Source: Calonectria ilicicola | Lineage: Eukaryota > Ascomycota > Sordariomycetes > Hypocreales > Nectriaceae | Assembly (NCBI GenBank): GCA_020809705.1 | Contig: CP085827.1 | Span: 7,316,001 to 7,380,000 of the forward strand | Direction: 5' to 3' | DNA: 64,000 nucleotides | Shown here: positions 23,047 through 34,142 of the stretch, piece after piece | How the letters are laid out: each line of letters opens with the position of its first letter | Numbering within the stretch: position 1 is the stretch's first letter | Program-made: the position numbers and the translations under genes | The notes under the pieces: generated by a model | What the model was told of the DNA's origin: nothing | What the model saw: the letters and a program-made list of their open reading frames with translations, nothing else | The model's database searches: none

Positions 23047-24700
23047 TCAGTTTCTATCTTCATGTCCTTCTTCATCTTGAGTTGCACTTTCTTGATTCAA
23101 CTTCTTGTGTCCTGTTCCTGGTCGATGTGTCCCTGTTTGACCCACCAATTGATTAGAGGAGCCATAAAATCCATGCATCTCCTCATTCACGACCCCCAGT
23201 GCAGGCTGTCCTAGTGATTCGCTTCGATTCCTCTGTCTCGAGTGGCTGACTGAAGGCCGCTGGTTGCTGCCCACCGTGCTGCCACTAGATCGCCTCCTAT
23301 CTCCTCCCGAGAAAACAACCGACGAGGGAGAGTGCGGCAATTCCGGTACATACGGTGTTGCCTCCAGCTCCGATATTGCTGACCGATTCCATCCCTGACC
23401 ACCATCAGAGCCGTCCGAGGCATTGCTCCAATTTCGGACGTGCGTGTACGCCCCGTGAGAGTCATTGCTTAGCCTCTGAGTTGTGGGTGCCGAAGCAGTT
23501 GACTGATGACTGAATCTTGGTGTCCCAGAGTTGTTGAAGTAATCGTCGTTTCCTCCTGCATCAAAGCTTGTGTGCCTGCTATTTCCTGCACTTGTTGCCA
23601 CTGCATGATAACCCGCCACACCGCCACTCGGAGTTTGCTCATTCGAACTAAAATCCGGGCTCCCCATGTTGTATGGCGATGGATTGTTCGAATCCGGACC
23701 CGGCGCAGATGGTCTTGGGAGCATCAAAGGGTCAACACTCAAGGCATCGACCTCGGAATCTGTTTGCTTAAACTCCTTCGCTGTTGGACGAGACTTGGAG
23801 CCCTCGGATTGTTTGGACGTGCCTACGGCGGCAACAACCTTATTGAGATGGCGGATGATAATGAAAGCAGACACGAGGACGACTATCAGAAAAGCAATCG
23901 ATCCGGCAATAATTCCTGCCAGTGCTCCAGTAGTGAGTCCGCCACCGCCGTTGTTGTCATTGGCAGACGAAGACGGCGATACTTGGCTGATGGCGGTCGG
24001 GAAGTACTTGAGAACCCGCTGAGCGTCGTCATCTCCAACGTCCACTGTCGGCAAACTTGTAGGTGTATCGGGGGTCGACACAGTGACTTGTGTTGTCTTG
24101 TAGGTCGTTTCACTCCCGTCCTCCGTCGTCGTGATCACCACGGTCGCCGTTTTTGTTACTGGTTGAGTAGAGTAGCATTGGTTCACTGCGCAAGCCATGC
24201 CGGTAGGGCAACAGCCATAACTGAGAGATGCGGGGCATAGATATTGGCTGGCTGGGCATCCGAAAGTGTATGCTGTACCAGATGCCGGAACGCAGTTATC
24301 TGCTGTCTCGCATAGATAACCGTCCGGACAGCATCCGCCTACAATTGTAAGCTAGAGTTCGTGAAAGAGAAACATGAAACATACCTCCATAAACAGCGTC
24401 GCAGACATACCAGCCAACTTTAGAGCCGCATGTGGAGGGGCCTCGGGTGGTTGCGTAGCAGCTTTTGTTGGCGCAATTATAGTTGTCAGGGCAGCATCCT
24501 CCTCCAAGACTGGACGGGCACTGCTTCGAACTTGTCCCGCACACATCAGCTCTCCGCTTCAATGTTGGCGCTTGGGTAATTTGCGCCTTTTCAATCCGAT
24601 GAACTCCATCATGTCGTTTGTAATCGGCCGCCTCGATAGAAATCGCCCAGAGGGCTGCCATCAGCGAGGCGACGCAGAGGCGACAACCCCAATTCCTCAT
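23047..24700 (-). CDS. Cysteine-rich single-pass cell-surface protein with long cytoplasmic tail
   Basis: Exons 24700-24385 and 24338-23047 (46-base intron, GTATGT...TTGTAG) give 535 residues. A signal peptide (about residues 1-24, ending SIEAA) precedes an extracellular part with three related Cys-rich modules, each carrying G-C-C-P: GGGCCPDNYNC, GGGCCPDGYLC and YGCCPTGMAC. A Ser/Thr-rich stalk follows, then a single transmembrane helix (GALAGIIAGSIAFLIVVLVS) near residue 260. The tail of about 250 residues is rich in Ser, Asn, Gly and Pro and looks disordered and phosphorylatable. Fungal proteins of this architecture are usually called hypothetical or compared with wall sensors. A sensor or adhesion role is plausible from layout only. 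The intron joins the second module in frame, which strongly supports the model. Confidence 0.82.
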
Positions 24701-27700
24701 TGCGACGTATGCGACCAGGTGATGACTGTGCGACGTGAGAACAGTAAGCAGTGTCGATCGTTACCCGCTCCGAACGGCTCAGCTGGATCAGCTGCCGCGA
24801 TCGCAATCGCTCCCGGATTTCAAGTTGATGGTGGTTTCGAGATCGTATACGTCGCCTTCCACGCGGTATCGTCGTCGTATCGTTGTCGTATCGTCGTCGA
24901 CAGAATCGTGCAAAACAAAGAAGTAAATTGAAGAGAATTCAACTGTCAGCAGCGGAGGACTTTGGAGCGATTAAGCCCATGGCCGGGGGACGGATGCTAC
25001 GCCACGAGTGGGCAGCAACCATCAAGGATCCAGCCCCAGGCCCTATCTTAAGCTCAAAGCTCTATAGGGCTGAGTAAATGGGTCAAAACCCAAAGGGACG
25101 GATCTTCTGGTTGGACAGGTCGAGGCGACTGCGCCGCTTGGGAAAATGATCAAGTCAGATTTAATACCAACGAGGTTTGGTCAAAAGATGCGGTCAAGGG
25201 TCGTAAGACGGCGGCCGGAGACTTTTTACGTAGAAATGGCAGGCAGCTGCGTGAGCGACACGTCGTGGTTCAATTTCAGCGGGGGGGGGCCAACATGGCT
25301 GAGAATAGACCCAGCATATTGTGGGAGAGGCTCAGACTGAGAGGATAAGACTGGCAAGAGGGACAGAGGCTCAGACACTCAGTGCACTGCCATTTGCTGG
25401 CTGCTGCAGCAGTTGCAGCACCTTCTGGTAGTCGAGTTCAGCTGCTGGTCTCGCCGAGCCATGGGCACCCACCTCAGCCATTTTCTGGGACATGGATTGC
25501 GTGTACTCGTGGCGCTATTGGCTGGTGGCCGAAGAGGATGCAAGGTTGGGCATCAGACGGAGCGTGGCGTTGGTGAGATGGTGGGCCGCGATAGGTGGAG
25601 GGAGGGGCATCAGCGGAGGGATGGGCCTCATTCGCTTTGGTGTGGCCGACAAGGCCACCAATGAAAGATGTTCAGGGTGAGACACGAGGACTGAAGGAAG
25701 TCAAAAATGGTCCAGGTCCGATGGAGTGGGAGCGGATGGGGGCGGGATCGCAATCGATCATGCCTTTGAAAGGTACTTTGAGGTTGAGTTACAGTTTGGG
25801 CTTCGGGTACTGACTATGTAGTCAGGTGACTAGATTTGCAAATTCTTCTTTCTTTTTCCTTTCTTCCCCGGATAACAGGAACCAAACGAGAACGATAGAC
25901 CCGGATCGAGCGATGACGGCATTCTTGCCTGCTCACCCATTAACGATTTGTGCGTCAAAATGCGAGATCCCTGCTCAAATGTTTCAACCAACCCACGCCT
26001 TTGGTCTGGTGACGATTTGGCGATCATGCTAAGCTAACGCAACAGTGCCAATCTAAAATAACCATGCATCCTCTGGTCGTTGTGCTGGCGCTGCTCCTTC
26101 ATGCCCATCCTCAAGCACGATGATTCATTCTGTGCATGTCGAGACGGGGGTGGAGAAGAGAAGAGTCAGACACCAGCCCCACAGCGAACGCAGGAAAACG
26201 AAAGAGGGGATGCAGCAAGAAAACGGAAAATCTTGCTTCAAATACAGAGACATTTCCGCTCTGTGCCATGTGCTATGTGCTCCTTGACCCCGAAGGATAT
26301 TTGTCTTCGTCTTAGATACAAACATTTAGGGACAAGAATATGACATCGCTGACACTTCCTGTCCCGTCAGGCTACGGGATTCATTCTCCGCTTCTTTCAC
26401 GCCAACATCAGACCAGTCCGATGCCACATGTTAGGTGAGACAAGCCACAAGCCCCAGCCAACCAGATCATAAGCTAGCACGCAACTGGCAGGAGCCTGCC
26501 ATTGGCCTGAAGTCGTCCACTTCACCCCTCCTTCGCAGATCTTCCTTATATCGTCGACACATGCGTGCCGAGATTCGAACTTGGCTTCACCTGAGCTGTT
26601 GCATTCTTCGTCAACACGGTTCTCGCAACAATGACCGTACTCTCACGGCTAAAACAGGCAAAAGGCGGTGGGCTCTTAGGTCTGCGTCACTGGCAGTCAT
26701 GTCATGCAAATTTCGACGGATAGGAAATGAGCTGGCTGGCGAAATCACACAATCACAATTACCTAGAGGTGGAAATGGAATTTCCGTGTGGTAGCAACCA
26801 AGAGAGAATGCTGGAGGGGACGGCCCCAGATGGAAATGATGACCACGTGAAGCCCTGCAGATTAATTAAGGGCGCATGGTTATGCTCTACATCTGTCTTT
26901 TTTTTTTGCAAAGTTACAAGCATGGAGCCCGACTTGTGACTGACTAACCTCTTGACTTGGCAATTAAGGCCGATTGCTGGCTCGAAATGGATAGAGGCCG
27001 GTAAATGGGAGGCCTAAATTTAACTTAGCAGAAAGCTTCACAAGGCCCCTTTGTAGGTGGGATTAGACTTCTCGTATTTCCCCAGGAAATCATCGTAAGA
27101 TCAGGCGCCGAGCACTGCAAAAGAGTTTGCCCAGCCAAAATGATTTCTTGTAGCCGGCAGATCACCCTAGTTTCACTTCACATACATCCACCAGCATCAT
27201 CTCAAAGGTTACAGACATGGGAGCATCAGTATCTTCCCACGCCGGACGCAGGGTCATTGGATAATCACGGTTCACCCCTGTTCATGCTGCGGTATGTGAC
27301 TGAGCAACAAAATACCGCGATGGATGCAGCCGAAGAACCCAAAATCGTTTTGCCATGATCTAGCCCTGAAGATCGCTCCCGGCGGGTGAAGGCGAAGGCG
27401 GGGCAGGACAGATGACTCGTGGCGCCCCGGTCGACAGACTATGGGGTTTTGTTTGCCGCGCCTGTCACAGCAGAGGGCACTTCACCATCTGAAGCCTAAA
27501 AAGGCTGCGGTGCCTCCAGCTTACCCCAGATTCCCATCGATCCGGGCGCCAGACGGCGTCCAACGGCCGGGTATTTTGAATTCATGATCGGTGGGAGCTG
27601 CAGGGACTGTGGCAGATGGGATGTGGGAGCTTTGCCATGTGGAAAACTCCTGCTCGATGGAGATTGATCGATGTCGGTGAGAGGATGGAGTGTTGCATTC

Positions 27701-28722
27701 GCCGACACCCCAGTCTGCCTTGTTTTCTCCAGTGGTCGAGGTGGCCACAATCCCCGGCTCGCACGTATTGGGAACGAGAAGTTGCTCGCCGGGCGGTACA
27801 TGTGCGTGGATCTGGGTGCAGCTGTCACTGAAGAGGCGCTGAAGTCGGCGGGGAGTCGGTCCACTCTAGCTCGCTCACTCGTATGCTACCCAGCACCATT
27901 TGCCGTAACTGGTGTCCTCCGTTCATTAGCTCCTGTAGAAGCCCCTGTAACACGGCAGCTGGGAGCTCGCACTGGGCGGCCCTCCCCCCTGTAATTCGTT
28001 CCCTCTCGCCTCCCCTCCCCAAGCTCCCCGGAAGTCACCCCCAGATGCCCCGTAGCGCCCCGTAGAATCCCACCCTCCACCTCCCATCGGCCGCTGTAGC
28101 GGTCACTAGCCACTGGACTTGGTTTGCAACCCCGCAACTAGGCTGGACTTCCTGACGTGCAGGGAATAGTGTGTCGACCTCGCATGGCCAAGGATGGCCC
28201 GAGGTCACGATGCTGCGCGAGAGACCGAACCATGACGCCCCCAGCCAATGCATCCTTTTTCTAGTTTTCCTTTTCCCTTCTTTTTTTTTTTCCCATATAT
28301 CTCCAACCTCAGCTTCTATCCCGGTCCATTACCCATACTACCCACCGTCTCCCACGCGGTGTCGCCGTCTTCTTGCGACCTTAGGAAACCCGCCCAGCCC
28401 AGCCCTCACCACCGCAGCCTGGAGCTTTGCCTACTCCCCTGCGACTGTCAACGGTTACTTCCGGCTACCTTATTTCTTTGACATAACAGCTCGGCCCGTT
28501 CTTCAAAAGTCCGATTCCTCCCCGCCATCATCCGATTTTCCGCCGACTTGCTCTTCTCGGTTTCCCATCATATGCCATTGAGAAGCCAGTGCCTGATAGC
28601 TAGCCTCCTGCACCCGACCCGACGACAATGAATGTTTTCTTGACCGAATGGATCCAGCTCGAATAAATTGACTGGCCCACCGATCGCATTTGCTTGACTT
28701 CGCATTTCGTCCATCCAACGCA
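24701..28722. other. 4-kb intergenic region between divergent genes
   Basis: It separates the leftward surface-protein gene from the rightward Zn2Cys6 gene and so contains both promoters. The last ~450 bases are pyrimidine-rich leader sequence. None of the open frames (longest about 136 codons) has motifs, bias or splice partners that would support a gene. Confidence 0.5.
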
Positions 28723-30931
28723 ATGTTGCTATACACTAGACTCGCGCCACCCAAAGTTCCCAAGAAGCGCTCTCGCGCAGGTACGTCGTCTCATCTTGCT
28801 GCGCCAAGGCGCATCCCAGTGCTGACCGTGGACATTGGCTGGACTCAATAGGATGCAGCTACTGGTAAGTACCTCAGCCATTGCATTTTTATCATGAGAC
28901 CAAACTAACAGGCCGCTCAACAGCAAGGAAAAGGTAATAAACTTCTCAAACAACTCTAGTTACTCGTCACATCCTAACGCGCCCGTCGCAGAAAAAGAAG
29001 TGCGACGAAATCCGGCCTCAATGCGCCCGCTGCCAAGAGCGAGGCCAAGAATGCGTCTACGAACCCGTTCGGCCTCGCCAACGTCGCAAGCGCGAACAAA
29101 CCATCAGTCTCCCCAATGATGAGCATTCGTCCTCCTCGGGATCCGACAGGGCTATCCAGTCGCCGGATACGACCATCCCCCCCCAATGGAAGGCAGAAAC
29201 TCCGGCAAACGACATCTGCTTCGATGTGTCAGCATTAGCGCCTGAGTTCGTAGATGGCGAATGTTCTAAATCCATGCCAAGCCCTCTGGATAGTTTCTTG
29301 GCATGGAGCTCCAAAGACCTACCCATTGTATCTCCCATTGACTCCATCGACTTTCAATTCCCCGGTTTCGATGATGCTAGCATACAGTTGCCCGAAGATG
29401 ATGACGACGAGGGCGACGTCGAAGAAGTCATCCGCCAGTCCGCGATTCCCATGGTTTCTCACGGCACTCGAAGCCCAACCTTGGCCCTCATCGCTCCCGT
29501 TCCCGCTCCATCTCCCCTCTTTGAGTTTTGCTCGCCCAGTTTCTCTGAATTCTCTCAACGTACCAATCGCCGCGCCCTGGTTGATCACTTTTGTAACGTT
29601 CTATCTCATCTCATTGTCTTTCGAGAGGAGCGTGGCAATCCTTTCCAGCAGCTGGTTCTGCCATTGTGTCACAACAGCCCGTCAGTCATGAATGCCGTGT
29701 ACGCGCTAGCCAGTGCACACCTCGAGTACCGTGGGGTCGAGAATGACGAAAAGAGCGTATACTTCCACAATAAGGCCATCCAGGGGTTGGCGCAACTGAT
29801 TAAGCAAGGCGCAGGAGTGAATCAGAATGAGCTCCTGGCAGCCATCATGTTATTAGTATACTACGAAGTGGTAAGCCACCAAGATATCATCTCAATGATG
29901 ACAGGAGATAACAGCGATATAGCTTGTCCAAAAAGGCCGGTCCAACATTGTAGATGGGCATCTCAAGGGTGCTTTGACCATAATGAGCAACAACGACGCC
30001 GCCAGAGACCCAACTAGCATCTTCCTTGAGCGCGTAAGTTTTTCCGCACTTTCACATGCTTCACGTGGCAATTCGACTAACGAATCTGGTCCAGGCGTTC
30101 CGGTTCTACGATGTCATTGCGGCCCTCTCTTTTGGGACAGCCCCTCTCTCGAGCGCCCCCGGTGCTACCTACATGACACCCTTCCCTCCTCTGGACTCTC
30201 GGGCCGCCTCGACGCCGTTTGGAAACGTAGACACCCTCCTCGGCATGGCAACGTCGCTCTGGCCTATCATTCACCGGATGTCAAACTTGCTCACGCTCAA
30301 GGATCAACTCGACTCTGCCATCACGCACGGGGAACTCTCAAAGGTGGCAGTCCTCCGCACCGAGTTTGAGATTACGGCATCATCTATTGAGACTGCGCTC
30401 AAGGATTGGCATCCAGGGCTCCCTCTGGACTCAGTCCTTCATCAAAACCCAGAGGAACTCACTCCAGAGCAAGCTACAGAGAGGGCTCGGCTACAGAGCA
30501 TTCTCAATAACGCACTGGCGTATAGACACTCAGCTTTTGTTTACCTGTACCGGACCATCCACGGCTATCCCCGCGCTCACCCGCTTGTGCAACGCCATAC
30601 CCATGTCAGCCTGACACACTGCGTCGGAACCGTCAGCAATGCCGGCCCGATGGGGGCTCTTCTGTGGCCGTTGTTTGTGGCGGCATGCGAAGCCACGAGC
30701 CTGGGCGACCGGGACCTTGCCCGACAAGCCTTTGTTGCAATCGACCGCCGCCAGGGCATGACAAATATCCAAAGGGCTTGGTGCATCGTCCAGGAGGTGT
30801 GGAGGCGCGCTGACAAGGCCGATCTGCTGCAGCAACAGCACGAGGAGGAAACGAGGATGGGTCAGCACAAGCAAGAAGATCTATGGAGGACGGTGAGCGC
30901 CGACATGGGCGTCACAGTTGTTTTTGGATGA
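28723..30931 (+). CDS. Zn2Cys6 transcription factor with fungal-specific middle domain
   Basis: Six exons: 28723-28780, 28852-28864 (13 bases), 28924-28933 (10 bases), 28992-29870, 29923-30033 and 30095-30931; total 635 residues. The DNA-binding cluster only appears after splicing: cysteines at 21, 24, 31, 38, 41 and 48 in the exact C-x2-C-x6-C-x6-C-x2-C-x6-C pattern (GCSYCKEKKKKCDE...). A basic linker ([10 protein letters not shown]) follows, then an acidic disordered stretch. From about residue 190 to the end is an all-helical region that resembles the 'fungal transcription factor 2' ligand-response domain. These proteins bind CGG-type half sites as nuclear regulators. No target can be named, and no adjacent pathway suggests one. 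Confidence 0.9.
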
Positions 30932-33823
30932 TGAGAGATGTGAGATGACAAGTGAAAGCTTGGGATTTTGACGATACCCACAACATTAGGAGTTTGGCGA
31001 CTGAAACGGCAAAAAACGGTTGGCTATTGGCGTCCAACGTGTTGGGTGAGTTACGGGAACGCAGTCATGGATCGGCAATCTGTAATATGTTTCACTGGTG
31101 GGATATCAATTTTTTCTCTGGTTGTTGGTATGGGTTGGGCGCAACGAAGTCTAATTCGGGAAATATGTCTCGATCGACCCGCCCTCGTGCTGAGACACTA
31201 CTGAGGTAAATTCGTCAGGCAGAGCAAATTGTGGGTTTTGATTAGTTTTGTCTGGGATTGTTTTCAGGTGTAATGAATTGTAATCAGTCATTTTTCAACT
31301 GCTCAATGCATTGCATAAGTCCTGGGCTATGTCTGCGGAGACTTGACGCGTCAAATTCGGTGTGGGACGGTCCGATCACTCGGAGAAGAACAAACCCGAC
31401 GCTCCCCCCTATTATGATGCAAGGCTCTGCATATCAACTGCCGATCGTCGTTCTTGTGGTCATTTATTATAGCCATGTCTGGGCTAGAGCTTTTGGAGAA
31501 CGGAAGGCATTCTCGGTTTCGGTACTTCAGGGTAAGCAAGCACAAAAGAGGAGCCAACTGATGGACTGTGCATGATGATCTGCATACCCATACGGGGGTT
31601 TTGCATCAGAAGCAAATGCTTGTTTAGGTGCCACGTTAAAGACTTCCACTTTTTTTGTTGAGGCGGCAGGTGTTTACTTTAGTGCGTGGGTATCTGGTTC
31701 CAAACACTGGGAGTGGTTGGACATTTTAGGTAGTTTGGGACTGGTTGTGGAAGCAAGCGGGATGGGGTACGCCATGATTGAGATGGGATAGTCGTGAGGA
31801 TCACAGCCTTGACGAAGATATTATTCTGCTTGACGCCCTCGCACCATCTACTTCCCGTAATTTCAAACAGCATTCGAATTTATGGGCGGGCGATGTATGC
31901 TCTGACCGCAAAAAAAAGGCTGAATGACAAGTGACTGATTTTCAGACCGAGAATTCGGTGACAAAACGCATCGGTCACCTGGGTCATGACCCCCACAAGT
32001 GCCCGAGAGCCCCGGTTTTGAAAGCCCCGGGTGCGTCGGAAAGCTGCCGGATGGGCACTTGATTCTGGGTGTTCCAGGCTGGAGACGAAGGTGAGGTCCC
32101 TGACAGGCCATGTTTTTTTTTTTTTCATGCCCATGCCACTGGGATTACGGACTAGACGCAGGTTAATGTGGACATCCCTGCTTTGGGATCCAGCCATTTT
32201 GGACAAAAAGAGTGAGAAGATGCTGTGTGAAATGTGCAATTTTTTTTTTCTGAGCCTCGTGTGACTTGCCATCAACCAGGGTGGCCGGCCTGACCCAAAG
32301 AAGAGGGTCTATTGGGAGCGGATTTCTGGCATGACTGAGGAGGGCGCGCGTGTTCCACCTTTCTCCTCTAGAGGGAAAACGCCACGATGTGAGTCGATAA
32401 TTCGGGTAAGGAGAGAGGGGTGGATTGCATTCATGGTGATTCGTTGTAGGTGAGAGCCACGGTATGCTTGCCACGGTGGAATTAGGCCGGATGAGAGGAC
32501 GAAGTGAGGGGGAGTCCTGGGAGGTGTGTACCGGAGAGGGATATTGTTGGTGGGCGGGATTGTGGAGGGCATTTTCATGAGGCAGCGTAGGCGAGCTTTG
32601 TTGGGTTGATGGTGGTAGTGTAGCGTAGCAAGTGCAGCATTTTGATGGTCATTTGATCCGTGGCGCGGGGGTACGTAGGAGGATTACGGGGTGCGAAGCC
32701 GGCCACTGGGGTGTGGGGAGGGACGGCACGCACTTATTACGCAAATATCTTACCTAGCACTGGCAGAGAAGGCGGGAAAAGGTGTTAGAGGGGGAGTAGG
32801 AGGAGGGGGAGGGGATGAAGAGAGGGCGGATGAGGGAGGGCAGGGCGACATTGGGGCGGAGGGGCAGCTTGGCAGAGAGGAGAAGAAGGGGAGGGATGAC
32901 AACAACGAAGCATGAAAGAAGCCAGCCATGGTGAGTGAGCCATGTGCAGCACGCACACTAGAAGCACAAGAGAAGGGGGCACAGGGGGGAAAGGGAATTA
33001 AGGCTATTACCGTGCCCAAGCCCAAAGCCCTTCCCAAGTTCCGCGATGTCTCTAACAGCCCAAGCAACATGTTACTTGCATGGAGCGCTTCGACAGCGTG
33101 CTTTCAGGTACAGTAGCGAGCTGGCTTTGGTTACTCGGGTGGGCTTGTAGGTCTGCCTAGCCGGACAAATTTGGCCTGCATCCTTCTTCTATTCCTTATT
33201 TCTCCTTAGCCCTGTTTTTTTTAAGTACACACAGAGAGGCTCGCCCCGTAACGCGCAGTCCGCCTGGGCCGCCCGCCCGTCACTAACCTGCAAGCAGGGA
33301 AAAGGGTGAATGCGGGTAGCTCACTTTCTTCTCCACACTTGCACTGGTCTGTGGCTCGCCCGCCACCTCCCACCTTCCAAGCTCTGGTCCGGCCTGGGTC
33401 GCCCCTGCCAATTGCCTACCTGTCGTCCAAGCACCCAGTATTACCACCGACGCAAGTACAGTGCCTCCTGGGCCGCTGAGGCGTGTTCGTCATCTTTGAT
33501 TCTTTCCTGTTTTGACTCGAACCTCTCAATCTCGTCGTGCTTCGCGACCTCTCCTCCCACGTTAGTGTTTTATCCCTCTTGAGCCTTGTTTCCGTTTGCT
33601 GCGCCTTCCTTGTTTGGATCTTGCTGTTCACTTTTCTTTCCTTCGCTTTTTCTCTCTTTTGGTTGCCCATCGCCTTTTGCATCATCTCCTGACCCCTTCC
33701 AGCCTCGCTTCAAAGGCTCTCCTCTTTCCCGTCCGAGCAATCACGTCACTCTTCTTCCTGCTCCCACTCCTGCTCCCGATCCCAGTCCTCTGTCTTCCTC
33801 TTTCTCCTGCTTACCTCCCTCCC
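30932..33823. other. Intergenic region before the second Zn2Cys6 gene
   Basis: No supported gene. It contains the 3' end of the first regulator and the promoter of the second. Purine-rich plus-strand sequence at 32770-32900 gives fortuitous open frames on both strands. From about 33330 it becomes a pyrimidine-rich leader. Confidence 0.5.
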
Positions 33824-33892
33824 ATGGTTGAAGCTCCGGTCCCAACTTCGACGATGCTCCTGGGCTCCTGTCGTACCCTCGACTATCTCTAA
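33824..33892 (+). promoter_or_regulatory. Upstream ORF, 22 codons
   Basis: A short ORF (MVEAPVPTSTMLLGSCR...) lies in the likely leader, about 250 bases before the start of the second Zn2Cys6 protein. Whether it is in the mature mRNA depends on the transcription start, which cannot be seen. Confidence 0.4.
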
Positions 33893-34131
33893 TACCCGTC
33901 TCCACCTACATCGTCCTTGGTCCCCCGAATCACATTCGCCCGCGGTCCATCTCCACCTCCCTTGGTCGATCTAGTTCGCAACCTTGCAAAGAAGAAGACT
34001 GCTGCTGCAACTCCCAACCAAGTGGCAACCCCGCCAAGACCCTGCCTTGCCCGTCCTTATCCATCGGCCGCGGAGCTCCATCTAGTCCGCTGGCCTCGTT
34101 GCTCGCACCGTCTCGTCACAGCTGCACCACC

Positions 34132-34140
34132 ATGACCTAG
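34132..34140 (+). promoter_or_regulatory. Minimal upstream ORF (Met-Thr-stop) directly before the main start
   Basis: The bases read ACCACC-ATG-ACC-TAG-CC-ATG-ACC. The upstream ATG has a good context and its stop ends 2 bases before the main start codon at 34143. A ribosome terminating here could reinitiate on, or mask, the main ATG, so it is a plausible translational brake. It is seen directly in the sequence; the regulatory effect is inferred. Confidence 0.55.
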
Positions 34141-34142
34141 CC

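Noticed and set aside
26560..26640. tRNA-like GATTCGAACTTGG on the minus strand
   Set aside because: The T-arm has a mismatch and no matching acceptor stem or D-arm is found at the right distance.
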